From Salinisphaeraceae bacterium UBA4764 (GTDB lineage: Bacteria > Pseudomonadota > Gammaproteobacteria > Nevskiales > Salinisphaeraceae): 7,170 bases of DNA. How positions within the stretch are numbered: position 1 is the stretch's first letter; every line of letters starts with the position of its first letter. A program made the position numbers and the translations under genes. Under the pieces are notes generated by a model. It was not told the DNA's origin, searched no databases, and was given only the letters and a program-made list of their open reading frames with translations. The stretch spans positions 70,803-77,972 of the forward strand of contig DHHU01000052.1 in assembly GCA_002403445.1 (NCBI GenBank). Reading direction: 5' to 3'. Below are positions 1 through 5,617 of the stretch, piece by piece.

Positions 1-120
1 GCTTTTGATAGAACAGACGTCTGCCACATTCTGAACAAGGCTGCGATAGGGTCGAGTCGACGGGCTGAACCAAGCCGGATCTAGTTCAACTTGACGAAAT
101 GGGACGCCTGCTGCATTCAT
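1..120 (-). CDS. Possible N-terminal part of an unrecognised protein, cut by the window edge
   Basis: A minus-strand frame begins with ATG at 120-118 and stays open for all 40 codons to the window edge, starting MNAAGVPFRQVELDPAWF. The same frame is open back to a TAA at 216-214, but no ATG, GTG or TTG lies in that extension, so 120 is the first usable start. No convincing Shine-Dalgarno sequence precedes it. Composition looks protein-like, with several Pro, Trp and Tyr residues and no low complexity. It lies on the same strand as purL, about 150 nt downstream of its stop. I do not recognise the family. A 40-codon open frame is weak evidence, so this could be chance; the sequence left of the window would decide. 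Confidence 0.3.
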   Translation of the reverse strand, partial: MNAAGVPFRQVELDPAWFSPSTRPYRSLVQNVADVCSIKS

Positions 121-269
121 GTCACAACCATTTGCCCCACAGGTGCTGCTTTTGAAGCATATTGGAGCCTCATAATCGCTAAAGGGTATGACACGAAGAG
201 ATCCGTGTCTCTCTTATTGGCAGCTGAGTGTGGGTGGGTTGCAGAGTCCAGCACAGCTTGATTGAACCA
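121..269. other. Intergenic region downstream of purL
   Basis: No recognisable gene or RNA lies between the purL stop and the possible start at 120. An ATG overlaps the purL stop (TGATG, minus strand 272-268) and opens an 18-codon frame that ends at 214. It is short, has no homology I can recognise and is probably chance. The interleaved inverted repeats at 190-215 are listed separately. No hairpin followed by a run of U, which would be a clear intrinsic terminator for purL, is visible. Confidence 0.5.
190..215. repeat. Interleaved inverted repeats downstream of purL
   Basis: On the plus strand the order is GACACG (190-195), AAGAGA (196-201), TC, CGTGTC (204-209), TCTCTT (210-215). The first element pairs perfectly with the third and the second with the fourth, giving two mutually exclusive 6-bp hairpins, each with an 8-nt loop. 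With no spacer between the first and second or the third and fourth elements, a simultaneous pseudoknot appears sterically unlikely. On the purL transcript strand the hairpin is followed by ATACCC rather than a U tract, so it is not a standard intrinsic terminator. It could still protect the 3' end or bind a protein. Confidence 0.5.
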
Positions 270-3200
270 TCAATCAACGAAACGACGCGCATTTGAAAAT
301 ACTCGCGCCCAAGGGCTGGGTTGATCGGATGTGCAGGCTGGCCCCCACGACAGGTTGAGACTACGGGTTACCCGTTCGGGATGTGGCATCGACAGCAGGA
401 CACGGCCATCCTTGCTAGTCACGCCGGTAATACCGGCTGGCGATCCGTTGGGGTTGGCGGGGTAGGCTGTTGTGGCTACGCCGGAGTTGTCGATGTAACG
501 AAGCCCGATACGGCCTTCTTCGGCCAGCGAGTCTGCATTGGCCGTGCCGTTGAACAAGGCACGGCCCTCACCGTGGGCAACGGCAATCGGAGCTTGGGTG
601 CCCGCCATTCCGGCGAGAAGAACCGAATTGGATTCGGGAATCTCAACCGCGCTGGTTCGGCCTTCGAACTGTTGCGATGTATTCTGTACAAAACGCGGCC
701 AGCCTTCGGACCCTGGAATGATCTCGGCCAGTTCGGAAAGCATCTGGCACCCGTTACACACCCCCAGTGTGAAGGTTTCTGGGCGGCTGAAAAAATCGGC
801 GAAAACGCCCCGCAGACGATCATCATATAGGATCGAATAAGCCCAGCCGCGCCCAGCCCCCATCACATCACCGTAGGAAAAACCGCCACAAACGGCTAGA
901 CCCTGATAACCGTCCAAGACACCCCCAGCCTCAAGATCCGACATATGCACATCAAAGGCGTCGAATCCGGCGCGCGTGAACGCAGCTGCCATTTCAGTGT
1001 GACCGTTGACACCTTGTTCACGAAGGATGGCGACCGATGGGCGTTTCGCCGCCGGTCGCGGCCAGTCGATCGCTGGATCGGGGGTAAACGTCAGGGAATA
1101 GAGCAGTCCCGGACCTGACGCGTTATCGATAGCCGCAAATTCGGCATCGGCGCAGGTGGGATTATCACGCAGACGTTGTATGGCATGGCTGGTGGCAGAC
1201 CAGCGTTTTGCAAGATCAGTAAGACTTGCAGCGTAGCGCAGGCTGCGGCCCTGGTAAATACGCAGTTCACCGTGATGGGTTACACGCCCGACCCGCCGCG
1301 CGCTTATGCCTGTGTTCTGGGCACGGTTTAATATCTCGAGTGTGGCGCTACGGTCGACTTGCAGGACTGCGCCCAGTTCCTCCGAGAAAAGTGCGGCTAG
1401 CAGATTCGGGTCTTCCAACTCCATATCGACCCCGACACGACCGGCGAACATCATCTCGGTTACGCAAGCCAACAACCCGCCGTCGCTGCGGTCGTGATAT
1501 GCCAGCAGTTGGTTTTCGGCCGCGAGTGACTGGACGAGATTAAAAAATGCGATCAGGCGTTTGGGGTCTTCGAGGTCAGGCGCGTTGTCACCGATGTGGT
1601 TGAAAGCCTGCGCCAGTGCTGAGCCACCAAGACGGTTCGCGCCGTTACTCAAATCGAAAACAATCAGATCAGTATCAACGTCTTCCCACGTGACCAGTTG
1701 AGGCGTCAATGTGCGTGCCGCGTCCCTCACGGGCGCGAAAGCCGTGATGACTAGGGATACCGGCGAACTTGAACTAAGTGTCTCATTGTTGTTTTGCCAA
1801 GCTGACCGCATTGACAGCGAGTCCTTGCCGACAGGAATTGAAATGCCGAGCGCCGGGGCCAGTTCTTGGCCCACCGCTTGCACGGCATCGAATAATGCGG
1901 CGTCTTCAGCCGGATCGCCAGCAGCGGCCATCCAGTTGGCCGAAAGTCGTACGTCGGTCAGCGAGTTGATACATGCTGCAGCGATGTTGGTGATGGCTTC
2001 ACCGACCGCCAGCCGTGCAGAAGCGGCGGAATGGATCAGTGCAACGGGTGGCCGCTCGCCGGTAGCCATAGCTTCCCCGGTATCGCTGTCGTGGGTTGTG
2101 GTCGTCACTGCAACGTCCGCCACAGGTACCTGCCATGGGCCGACCATCTGATCGCGCGCTGTCCGGCCGCCGATACTGCGGTCACCGATAGTGATCAAAA
2201 AGGCCTTGCTGCCGACACTCGGCATTCGCAATACACGCTTAATCGCGTCGTCCAGATTGATATTGTTTGTCTCGAAAGGCGCTGGCCGCCGGTTGTTATG
2301 GACAGCGGTGCGAGTCATTTCCGGTACGTGATCGAACAGCATATCCATCGGTAGATCAACCGGATGGTGGGGGGTCGATCGGCTATGCCCTTTATGAGAT
2401 GTGGCATCAACCACTGTCAGATGCTGCTCGGCCACGGCTTCACCGACAATACAAAATGGACAACGCTCGCGTCGGGCTATTGACTCAAAGCGAGGCAGTT
2501 GGTCGTCGTTGATGGCTAAAACGAAGCGTTCCTGGGCTTCGTTGCACCAGATTTCGGCCGGCGACAGACTGCTATCGGCTGATTGGATATCGCGTAGTTG
2601 AAATCGGCCGCCGCGATCGTCGGCGTGTACCAGTTCCGGCAGTGCATTAGACAGTCCGCCAGCGCCAACGTCGTGGATCGAAACGATCGGATTACGAAGG
2701 TTTCTATCAGCTTGACTGACACAAGCGTCTATAACCTGTTGCGCGCGGCGCTGTATTTCGGGATTGGCACGCTGCACTGAGGCGAAGTCGAGTTCTGCCC
2801 GCATGGCATCGCTGGTCAGCGAAGATGTGGCACCCCCGCCCAACCCGATACGCATCGCCGGGCCGCCAAGTACGACCAAACGGGCCTTGATAGAGACTGT
2901 CTGTTTGGCAACGTGAGCCGGTCGCACGTTGCCCATGCCGCCAGCAATCATTATCGGTTTATGAAAAGCACGCAGACCGGTAGCGGGTTCACTATGAACA
3001 AGTGTGCGGAAAAAACCACACAGGTTGGGTCGGCCGAACTCGTTGTTGTAGCGCGCTGCGCCAATTGGACCCGCGGTCATAATGTCGAGCGCGCTTTGCA
3101 GATGGCCCGGCCGTCGGGGATCGTTTTCCCAAGGCTGAATATCGCCAGGTAGCCGCAGGTCAGATACGGCAAAGCCGGTCAGCCCGGCCTTGGAGAATCC

Positions 3201-4172
3201 GCCGCGCCCGGTTGCGGCCTCGTCACGGATTTCGCCGCCGGCGCCAGTGGCTGCTCCCGGACCGGGTGCGATCGCCGTCGGATGATTGTGAGTCTCGACC
3301 TTGATTGCCAGATGTACCGCTTCGTTGACCAGTCGATATCGCCCGTCGGCGTTTGCCATGAGGCGTGCTGCTCTAGGCCCTGCAAGAACGGCCGAATTGT
3401 CGCTGTAGGCCGAGAGTACCCCATCGGGCGAGGCTTTGTGACTCTTCTGAATCATCCCGAAAAGCGAATCCGGCATCGGTTGGCCATCGAGTTCGAAAAC
3501 CGCATTGAAAATCTTGTGGCGGCAGTGCTCCGAATTGATCTGACCAAACATCATCAGCTCGACGTCGGTCGGATTTCGCCCTAATGCTTGATACCGCTTG
3601 GCCAAAAATGCGACTTCATCGTCGGAAAGTGCCAGCCCCCAATCGGTGTTAGCCGAGTAAAGCGCCTCGATACCCTTTTCGGCAAGGGCCACGTGGCGTA
3701 GCCCCGTTGCCGGGAGTTGGGTGAAAAGATCCGGCAGTTTCTCGGCGTCAGCAACCAGGGTTTCGGTCATGCGATCGTGTATCGCCCCGGAAGCCATCAA
3801 CGCATCCAGATCGGGAGGCTGATCAAAGGCATAGACCATGCCGCGTTCGATCCGAGCGAGTGAGTCGATATGACACCGGGCAGCGATATCCTCGGCCTTG
3901 CTTGACCAAGGTGACACGGTACCGTATCGCGGTACAACAAATACGTGGTTTGATAGTTGGAGTGTCGGTCGGGCACACAGTATTTCGAGCAACCGATCGT
4001 GCTCGGCTGACGCGGCGGGTTGCTGGAAAGCCGCAATGAAGATTTCGTGTATCGCCTTGAGTCGGGTGCGGATACCAGCTGCTTCGAGCTGTGACTGGGA
4101 ACGGGTGATATCCAGAGCTTGGGCGCCAAGCAGAATTTCGGTGCAGGCCATATTCAATTTAAATTGCGCCAT
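270..4172 (-). CDS. purL: Phosphoribosylformylglycinamidine synthase (FGAM synthase)
   Basis: PurL converts FGAR, glutamine and ATP to FGAM in the cytoplasm, the fourth step of de novo purine synthesis. The 1,300-residue product matches the large fused proteobacterial form (E. coli about 1,295). Visible parts, in order: an N-terminal PurS-like region with TVSPWSSKA (85-93); a linker and first synthetase half with NSEHCRHK (213-220), VETHNHPTA (292-300) and GGEIRDE (312-318); a second AIRS-like half with DQMVGPWQVP (674-683), PVGKDSLSM (780-788) and HDRSDGGLL (893-901); and a C-terminal class I glutamine amidotransferase from about 1045, with nucleophile Cys1139 in GVCNGC and His1264/Glu1266 in MPHPER. 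All key residues look intact. The ATG at 4172 has AAAGG (4183-4179) six nt upstream. Met8 (4151) lacks a ribosome-binding site, though recognisable conservation begins only near residue 12. The start overlaps the upstream MBL gene, suggesting translational coupling. No PurR-like operator was seen. Confidence 0.98.
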   Translation of the reverse strand: MAQFKLNMACTEILLGAQALDITRSQSQLEAAGIRTRLKAIHEIFIAAFQQPAASAEHDRLLEILCARPTLQLSNHVFVVPRYGTVSPWSSKAEDIAARCHIDSLARIERGMVYAFDQPPDLDALMASGAIHDRMTETLVADAEKLPDLFTQLPATGLRHVALAEKGIEALYSANTDWGLALSDDEVAFLAKRYQALGRNPTDVELMMFGQINSEHCRHKIFNAVFELDGQPMPDSLFGMIQKSHKASPDGVLSAYSDNSAVLAGPRAARLMANADGRYRLVNEAVHLAIKVETHNHPTAIAPGPGAATGAGGEIRDEAATGRGGFSKAGLTGFAVSDLRLPGDIQPWENDPRRPGHLQSALDIMTAGPIGAARYNNEFGRPNLCGFFRTLVHSEPATGLRAFHKPIMIAGGMGNVRPAHVAKQTVSIKARLVVLGGPAMRIGLGGGATSSLTSDAMRAELDFASVQRANPEIQRRAQQVIDACVSQADRNLRNPIVSIHDVGAGGLSNALPELVHADDRGGRFQLRDIQSADSSLSPAEIWCNEAQERFVLAINDDQLPRFESIARRERCPFCIVGEAVAEQHLTVVDATSHKGHSRSTPHHPVDLPMDMLFDHVPEMTRTAVHNNRRPAPFETNNINLDDAIKRVLRMPSVGSKAFLITIGDRSIGGRTARDQMVGPWQVPVADVAVTTTTHDSDTGEAMATGERPPVALIHSAASARLAVGEAITNIAAACINSLTDVRLSANWMAAAGDPAEDAALFDAVQAVGQELAPALGISIPVGKDSLSMRSAWQNNNETLSSSSPVSLVITAFAPVRDAARTLTPQLVTWEDVDTDLIVFDLSNGANRLGGSALAQAFNHIGDNAPDLEDPKRLIAFFNLVQSLAAENQLLAYHDRSDGGLLACVTEMMFAGRVGVDMELEDPNLLAALFSEELGAVLQVDRSATLEILNRAQNTGISARRVGRVTHHGELRIYQGRSLRYAASLTDLAKRWSATSHAIQRLRDNPTCADAEFAAIDNASGPGLLYSLTFTPDPAIDWPRPAAKRPSVAILREQGVNGHTEMAAAFTRAGFDAFDVHMSDLEAGGVLDGYQGLAVCGGFSYGDVMGAGRGWAYSILYDDRLRGVFADFFSRPETFTLGVCNGCQMLSELAEIIPGSEGWPRFVQNTSQQFEGRTSAVEIPESNSVLLAGMAGTQAPIAVAHGEGRALFNGTANADSLAEEGRIGLRYIDNSGVATTAYPANPNGSPAGITGVTSKDGRVLLSMPHPERVTRSLNLSWGPACTSDQPSPWARVFSNARRFVD

Positions 4173-4923
4173 CCGAAGCCTTTGTGCTCATCGGCGATCT
4201 GTATCCATTCTGGTGCACAGCGAGGCCCATCGGCGAGAGCGCTGTGCCGCAGATCCGGGTGATTTTTTTGCTCGTGTGGGTAACCACGATATGCCGAAGC
4301 CAATCGGTATTCAGCTGTGCCGGCAGCTCGGCCGCCTGCTGGTTACTCAGATGCTCTTGATGACCGTCGACTTGGCGTTTGAGCTGGCCTGGGTAGGGGC
4401 TACGGGTCAGTAGATCCGCGTCATGGTTGGCTTCGATCAACAAGGCAATGCAGTTGTCGAGAACGTTGCGTCTATGCAGGGTCACATAGCCCGCGTCCGT
4501 CAACACACCGAATTCTTGGTCGCCATCACCCACTACCGATTGGGCCGGTTCATGCGCATCGTGGGGCATGGGATAAGAACAAAATTCCAGAACGCCGATG
4601 GCAAATGACTCGTGCGGTGAATACAGCTGGCACGCATAGACCGGCTCACTGCGGATCGCGGCTTGGAGATCGGGGGTGAGCCACGCCGGCAAACGATCAC
4701 GATTCGATAAACGGGGAACGCCGCGGCAATAATCGAGGTGTACATGGGTGACCATGATAGCCTCGAACACTTGGAAATATCGTGCCAGCCCGGCCACGCG
4801 CTGTTCCAGCGTCTGGGTAAAAAAGCCCGCGTCGACGAGTACGCGTGTTTGGCCTGATTCCACCACTAGCGCGTTGCCGATACTGCTGCTACCCAGAACA
4901 GCAAAGGCCAGTCCGTCAGGCAC
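4159..4923 (-). CDS. WalJ/YycJ-like MBL-fold hydrolase, apparently frameshifted and lacking one metal ligand
   Basis: The N-terminal 220 residues follow the WalJ/YycJ group of the metallo-beta-lactamase superfamily (COG1235 type): VLGSSSIGNALVVE (9-22), LVDAGF (29-34), an HxHxDH-like motif, PMPHDAHEP (118-126) with His121, LTDAG (141-145) with Asp142, EANHDADLL (164-172), YPGQLKRQVDGHQEHLSN (177-194) and VVTH (213-216). The motif reads HVHLDY (60-65), so its last His, a ligand of the second metal, is Tyr. After Lys220 the uninterrupted frame gives an unrelated 34-residue tail. A -1 shift in the A7 run at 4269-4263 instead gives NHPDLRHSALADG and an end in HKGFGWRNLN, which fits the family, with stop at 4154 and 256 aa in total. 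The start is GTG at 4923, with AGGA (4933-4930) six nt upstream; the frame is closed upstream by the DUF1820 stop. The family is thought to contain nucleases or hydrolases, but catalytic ability here is doubtful. It could be a pseudogene, a slippage product or a sequencing error. Confidence 0.85.
   Translation of the reverse strand: MPDGLAFAVLGSSSIGNALVVESGQTRVLVDAGFFTQTLEQRVAGLARYFQVFEAIMVTHVHLDYCRGVPRLSNRDRLPAWLTPDLQAAIRSEPVYACQLYSPHESFAIGVLEFCSYPMPHDAHEPAQSVVGDGDQEFGVLTDAGYVTLHRRNVLDNCIALLIEANHDADLLTRSPYPGQLKRQVDGHQEHLSNQQAAELPAQLNTDWLRHIVVTHTSKKITRICGTALSPMGLAVHQNGYRSPMSTKASDGAI
4263..4269 (-). other. A7 homopolymer at the apparent -1 frameshift in the MBL gene
   Basis: The coding strand reads AGC AAA AAA ATC; the plus strand has seven T. 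Re-reading one A (AAA AAA AAT CAC) restores a family-like C-terminus to a TGA at 4156-4154. One missing A in the read, a genuine 1-nt deletion, ribosomal -1 slippage of a lysyl-tRNA on the A run, or RNA polymerase slippage would all give this picture. The heptamer is C AAA AAA rather than the efficient A AAA AAG, and seven A is short for strong transcriptional slippage. A real or artefactual deletion is therefore the simplest reading. Confidence 0.7.
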
Positions 4924-4950
4924 GATGGATCCTGACCCGCAGACAGTCCA

Positions 4951-5313
4951 TTAGGTGTCGGAACCTGGGTTTTTGGGGCCGGATGACCCATACGGTGAGG
5001 GGAACTGGGTGACTTTACTCTCGCTATCCGCTGCTGTGATCTTGGCGCTGCCGCGCTGTGTGACTTCATCGATACGGATCACTGAGTGCATTGGCACATG
5101 CGAGCGCTCGACATTGGCAAACTCGTTGGCCAGTTTTTCTTCGCTAGGGTCGACCACAACCGAGCTGCGCTCACCAAAGACTAGTTCTTCGATCTCGACG
5201 AATCCGACAAGATCGCTTGGCGCAACTGAGCGCGCGTAGACCTCGTAGACCTGTTTACTATTGATGAAAGAAACGCGGTAAAGTGTTGTTTTATCAGTGC
5301 TGTTTTGGGCCAT
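4951..5313 (-). CDS. DUF1820 family protein
   Basis: This small, probably cytoplasmic protein of 120 residues matches from memory the DUF1820 family of gammaproteobacteria, whose function is not established. Conserved-looking blocks are YRVSFINSKQVYEVYAR (12-28), DLVGFVEIEELVFGER (34-49), VVVDPSEEKLANEF (52-65) and VPMHSVIRIDEV (73-84). The last 35 or so residues are Ser/Pro/Gly-rich and look disordered. It has no signal peptide or membrane segment. The frame is open further upstream through the tRNA gene, so the start must be internal. ATG at 5313 sits just before the conserved region, but its ribosome-binding site is poor. A TTG at 5340, preceded by AAGG, is an alternative adding nine residues. 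The stop is 27 nt before the MBL start, which implies co-transcription with the MBL gene and purL. Confidence 0.88.
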   Translation of the reverse strand: MAQNSTDKTTLYRVSFINSKQVYEVYARSVAPSDLVGFVEIEELVFGERSSVVVDPSEEKLANEFANVERSHVPMHSVIRIDEVTQRGSAKITAADSESKVTQFPSPYGSSGPKNPGSDT

Positions 5314-5389
5314 TCGTAATATTTCGCGCTTATTTGCCAACTTGCCTTCGGCAGCAACGCATCCAAAGCGCCACGCCATCATTGATACC

Positions 5390-5421
5390 GGGGCGCTAAA
5401 ATCACCCGCGAGTAGCGCTCC
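5390..5421 (-). other. Imperfect stem-loop between tRNA-Ser and the DUF1820 gene
   Basis: Plus-strand GGGGCGCT (5390-5397) and AGCGCTCC (5414-5421) pair at seven of eight positions around a 16-nt loop. The stem starts five nt after the tRNA CCA end. No U tract follows in the direction of tRNA transcription, so it is not a standard intrinsic terminator. It may help define the tRNA 3' end or be chance. The rest of the 112-nt spacer to the DUF1820 start shows no strong promoter. Confidence 0.3.
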
Positions 5422-5425
5422 AGAA

Positions 5426-5516
5426 TGGCGGAGAGGGTGGGATTCGAACCCACGTGGGGCGAGAGCCCCCAACCGATTTCGAGTCGGTGCCGTTATGACC
5501 GCTTCGGTACCTCTCC
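5426..5516 (-). tRNA. serU: tRNA-Ser (anticodon CGA, reads UCG)
   Basis: The minus strand folds as a class II tRNA. The acceptor stem GGAGAGG (5516-5510) pairs with CCTCTCC (5436-5430), followed by discriminator G (5429) and an encoded CCA (5428-5426). The anticodon stem ACCGA/TCGGT encloses the loop CTCGAAA, giving anticodon CGA. A long variable arm with GGGGC/GCCCC, typical of serine tRNAs, precedes the T arm, whose GTGGG/CCCAC stem encloses TTCGAAT. The total length is 91 nt including CCA. The overall sequence resembles E. coli tRNA-Ser(CGA), from which the symbol is taken. It lies upstream of the DUF1820-MBL-purL cluster on the same strand, with no clear terminator between, so read-through is possible. 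Confidence 0.97.
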
Positions 5517-5554
5517 GCAGGAAGGAGCATTGGCGGTTGTGCCTGAGCTCCTCC

Positions 5555-5587
5555 ACTATACTAAACGATCATGAAATCCGGTCCCAA
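5555..5587 (-). promoter_or_regulatory. Candidate sigma-70 promoter for tRNA-Ser
   Basis: On the minus strand a TTGGGA box (5587-5582) lies 18 nt upstream of TAGTAT (5563-5558). A better -10 match, TATAGT (5560-5555), overlaps it but sits 21 nt from that -35. Transcription starting near 5550 would give a precursor leader of about 35 nt before the tRNA 5' end at 5516. That leader contains an imperfect inverted repeat (5520-5528 with 5547-5554). The assignment rests on consensus matching only. Confidence 0.4.
5557..5562 (+). promoter_or_regulatory. Candidate -10 element for mltF
   Basis: Plus-strand TATACT matches the sigma-70 -10 consensus at five of six positions and overlaps the opposite-strand TATAGT by four bp. 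The -35 is poor: TTGTGC at 5537-5542 is only 14 nt upstream. A start near 5569 would give a leader of about 50 nt before the mltF GTG. The call is tentative. Confidence 0.3.
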
Positions 5588-5617
5588 ACTTGGTGCAGAA
5601 ATCGGCGGTGAAGTAGC

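Noticed and set aside
14..23. Perfect palindrome CAGACGTCTG as an operator
   Set aside because: A single 10-bp palindrome inside a possible coding frame with no paired site is not enough to call an operator.
321..830. 169-codon plus-strand frame opposite the purL C-terminus
   Set aside because: It lies entirely antisense to the conserved glutaminase domain of PurL and has no family features.
1711..2151. 146-codon plus-strand frame opposite the second PurL synthetase half
   Set aside because: Its Ser/Ala-rich composition reflects the opposite strand of purL codons, and no motif is visible.
4157..4161. Programmed frameshifting as the preferred explanation for the MBL gene
   Set aside because: The heptamer C AAA AAA is not an efficient slippery site and no downstream stimulatory structure was identified, so a simple indel is more likely. 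It is kept only as an alternative.
3898..4413. 171-codon plus-strand frame across the purL/MBL junction
   Set aside because: It is antisense to two well supported genes and shows no recognisable motif, so it is a shadow frame.
5426..5516. tRNA-Ser as an integration site for a mobile element
   Set aside because: No integrase gene and no second copy of the tRNA 3' end is visible in the window.
5314..5556. N-terminal extension of the DUF1820 frame to an ATG at 5556
   Set aside because: The extra 81 residues are a translation of the tRNA-Ser gene and its flank, and the conserved DUF1820-like region begins only after Met at 5313.
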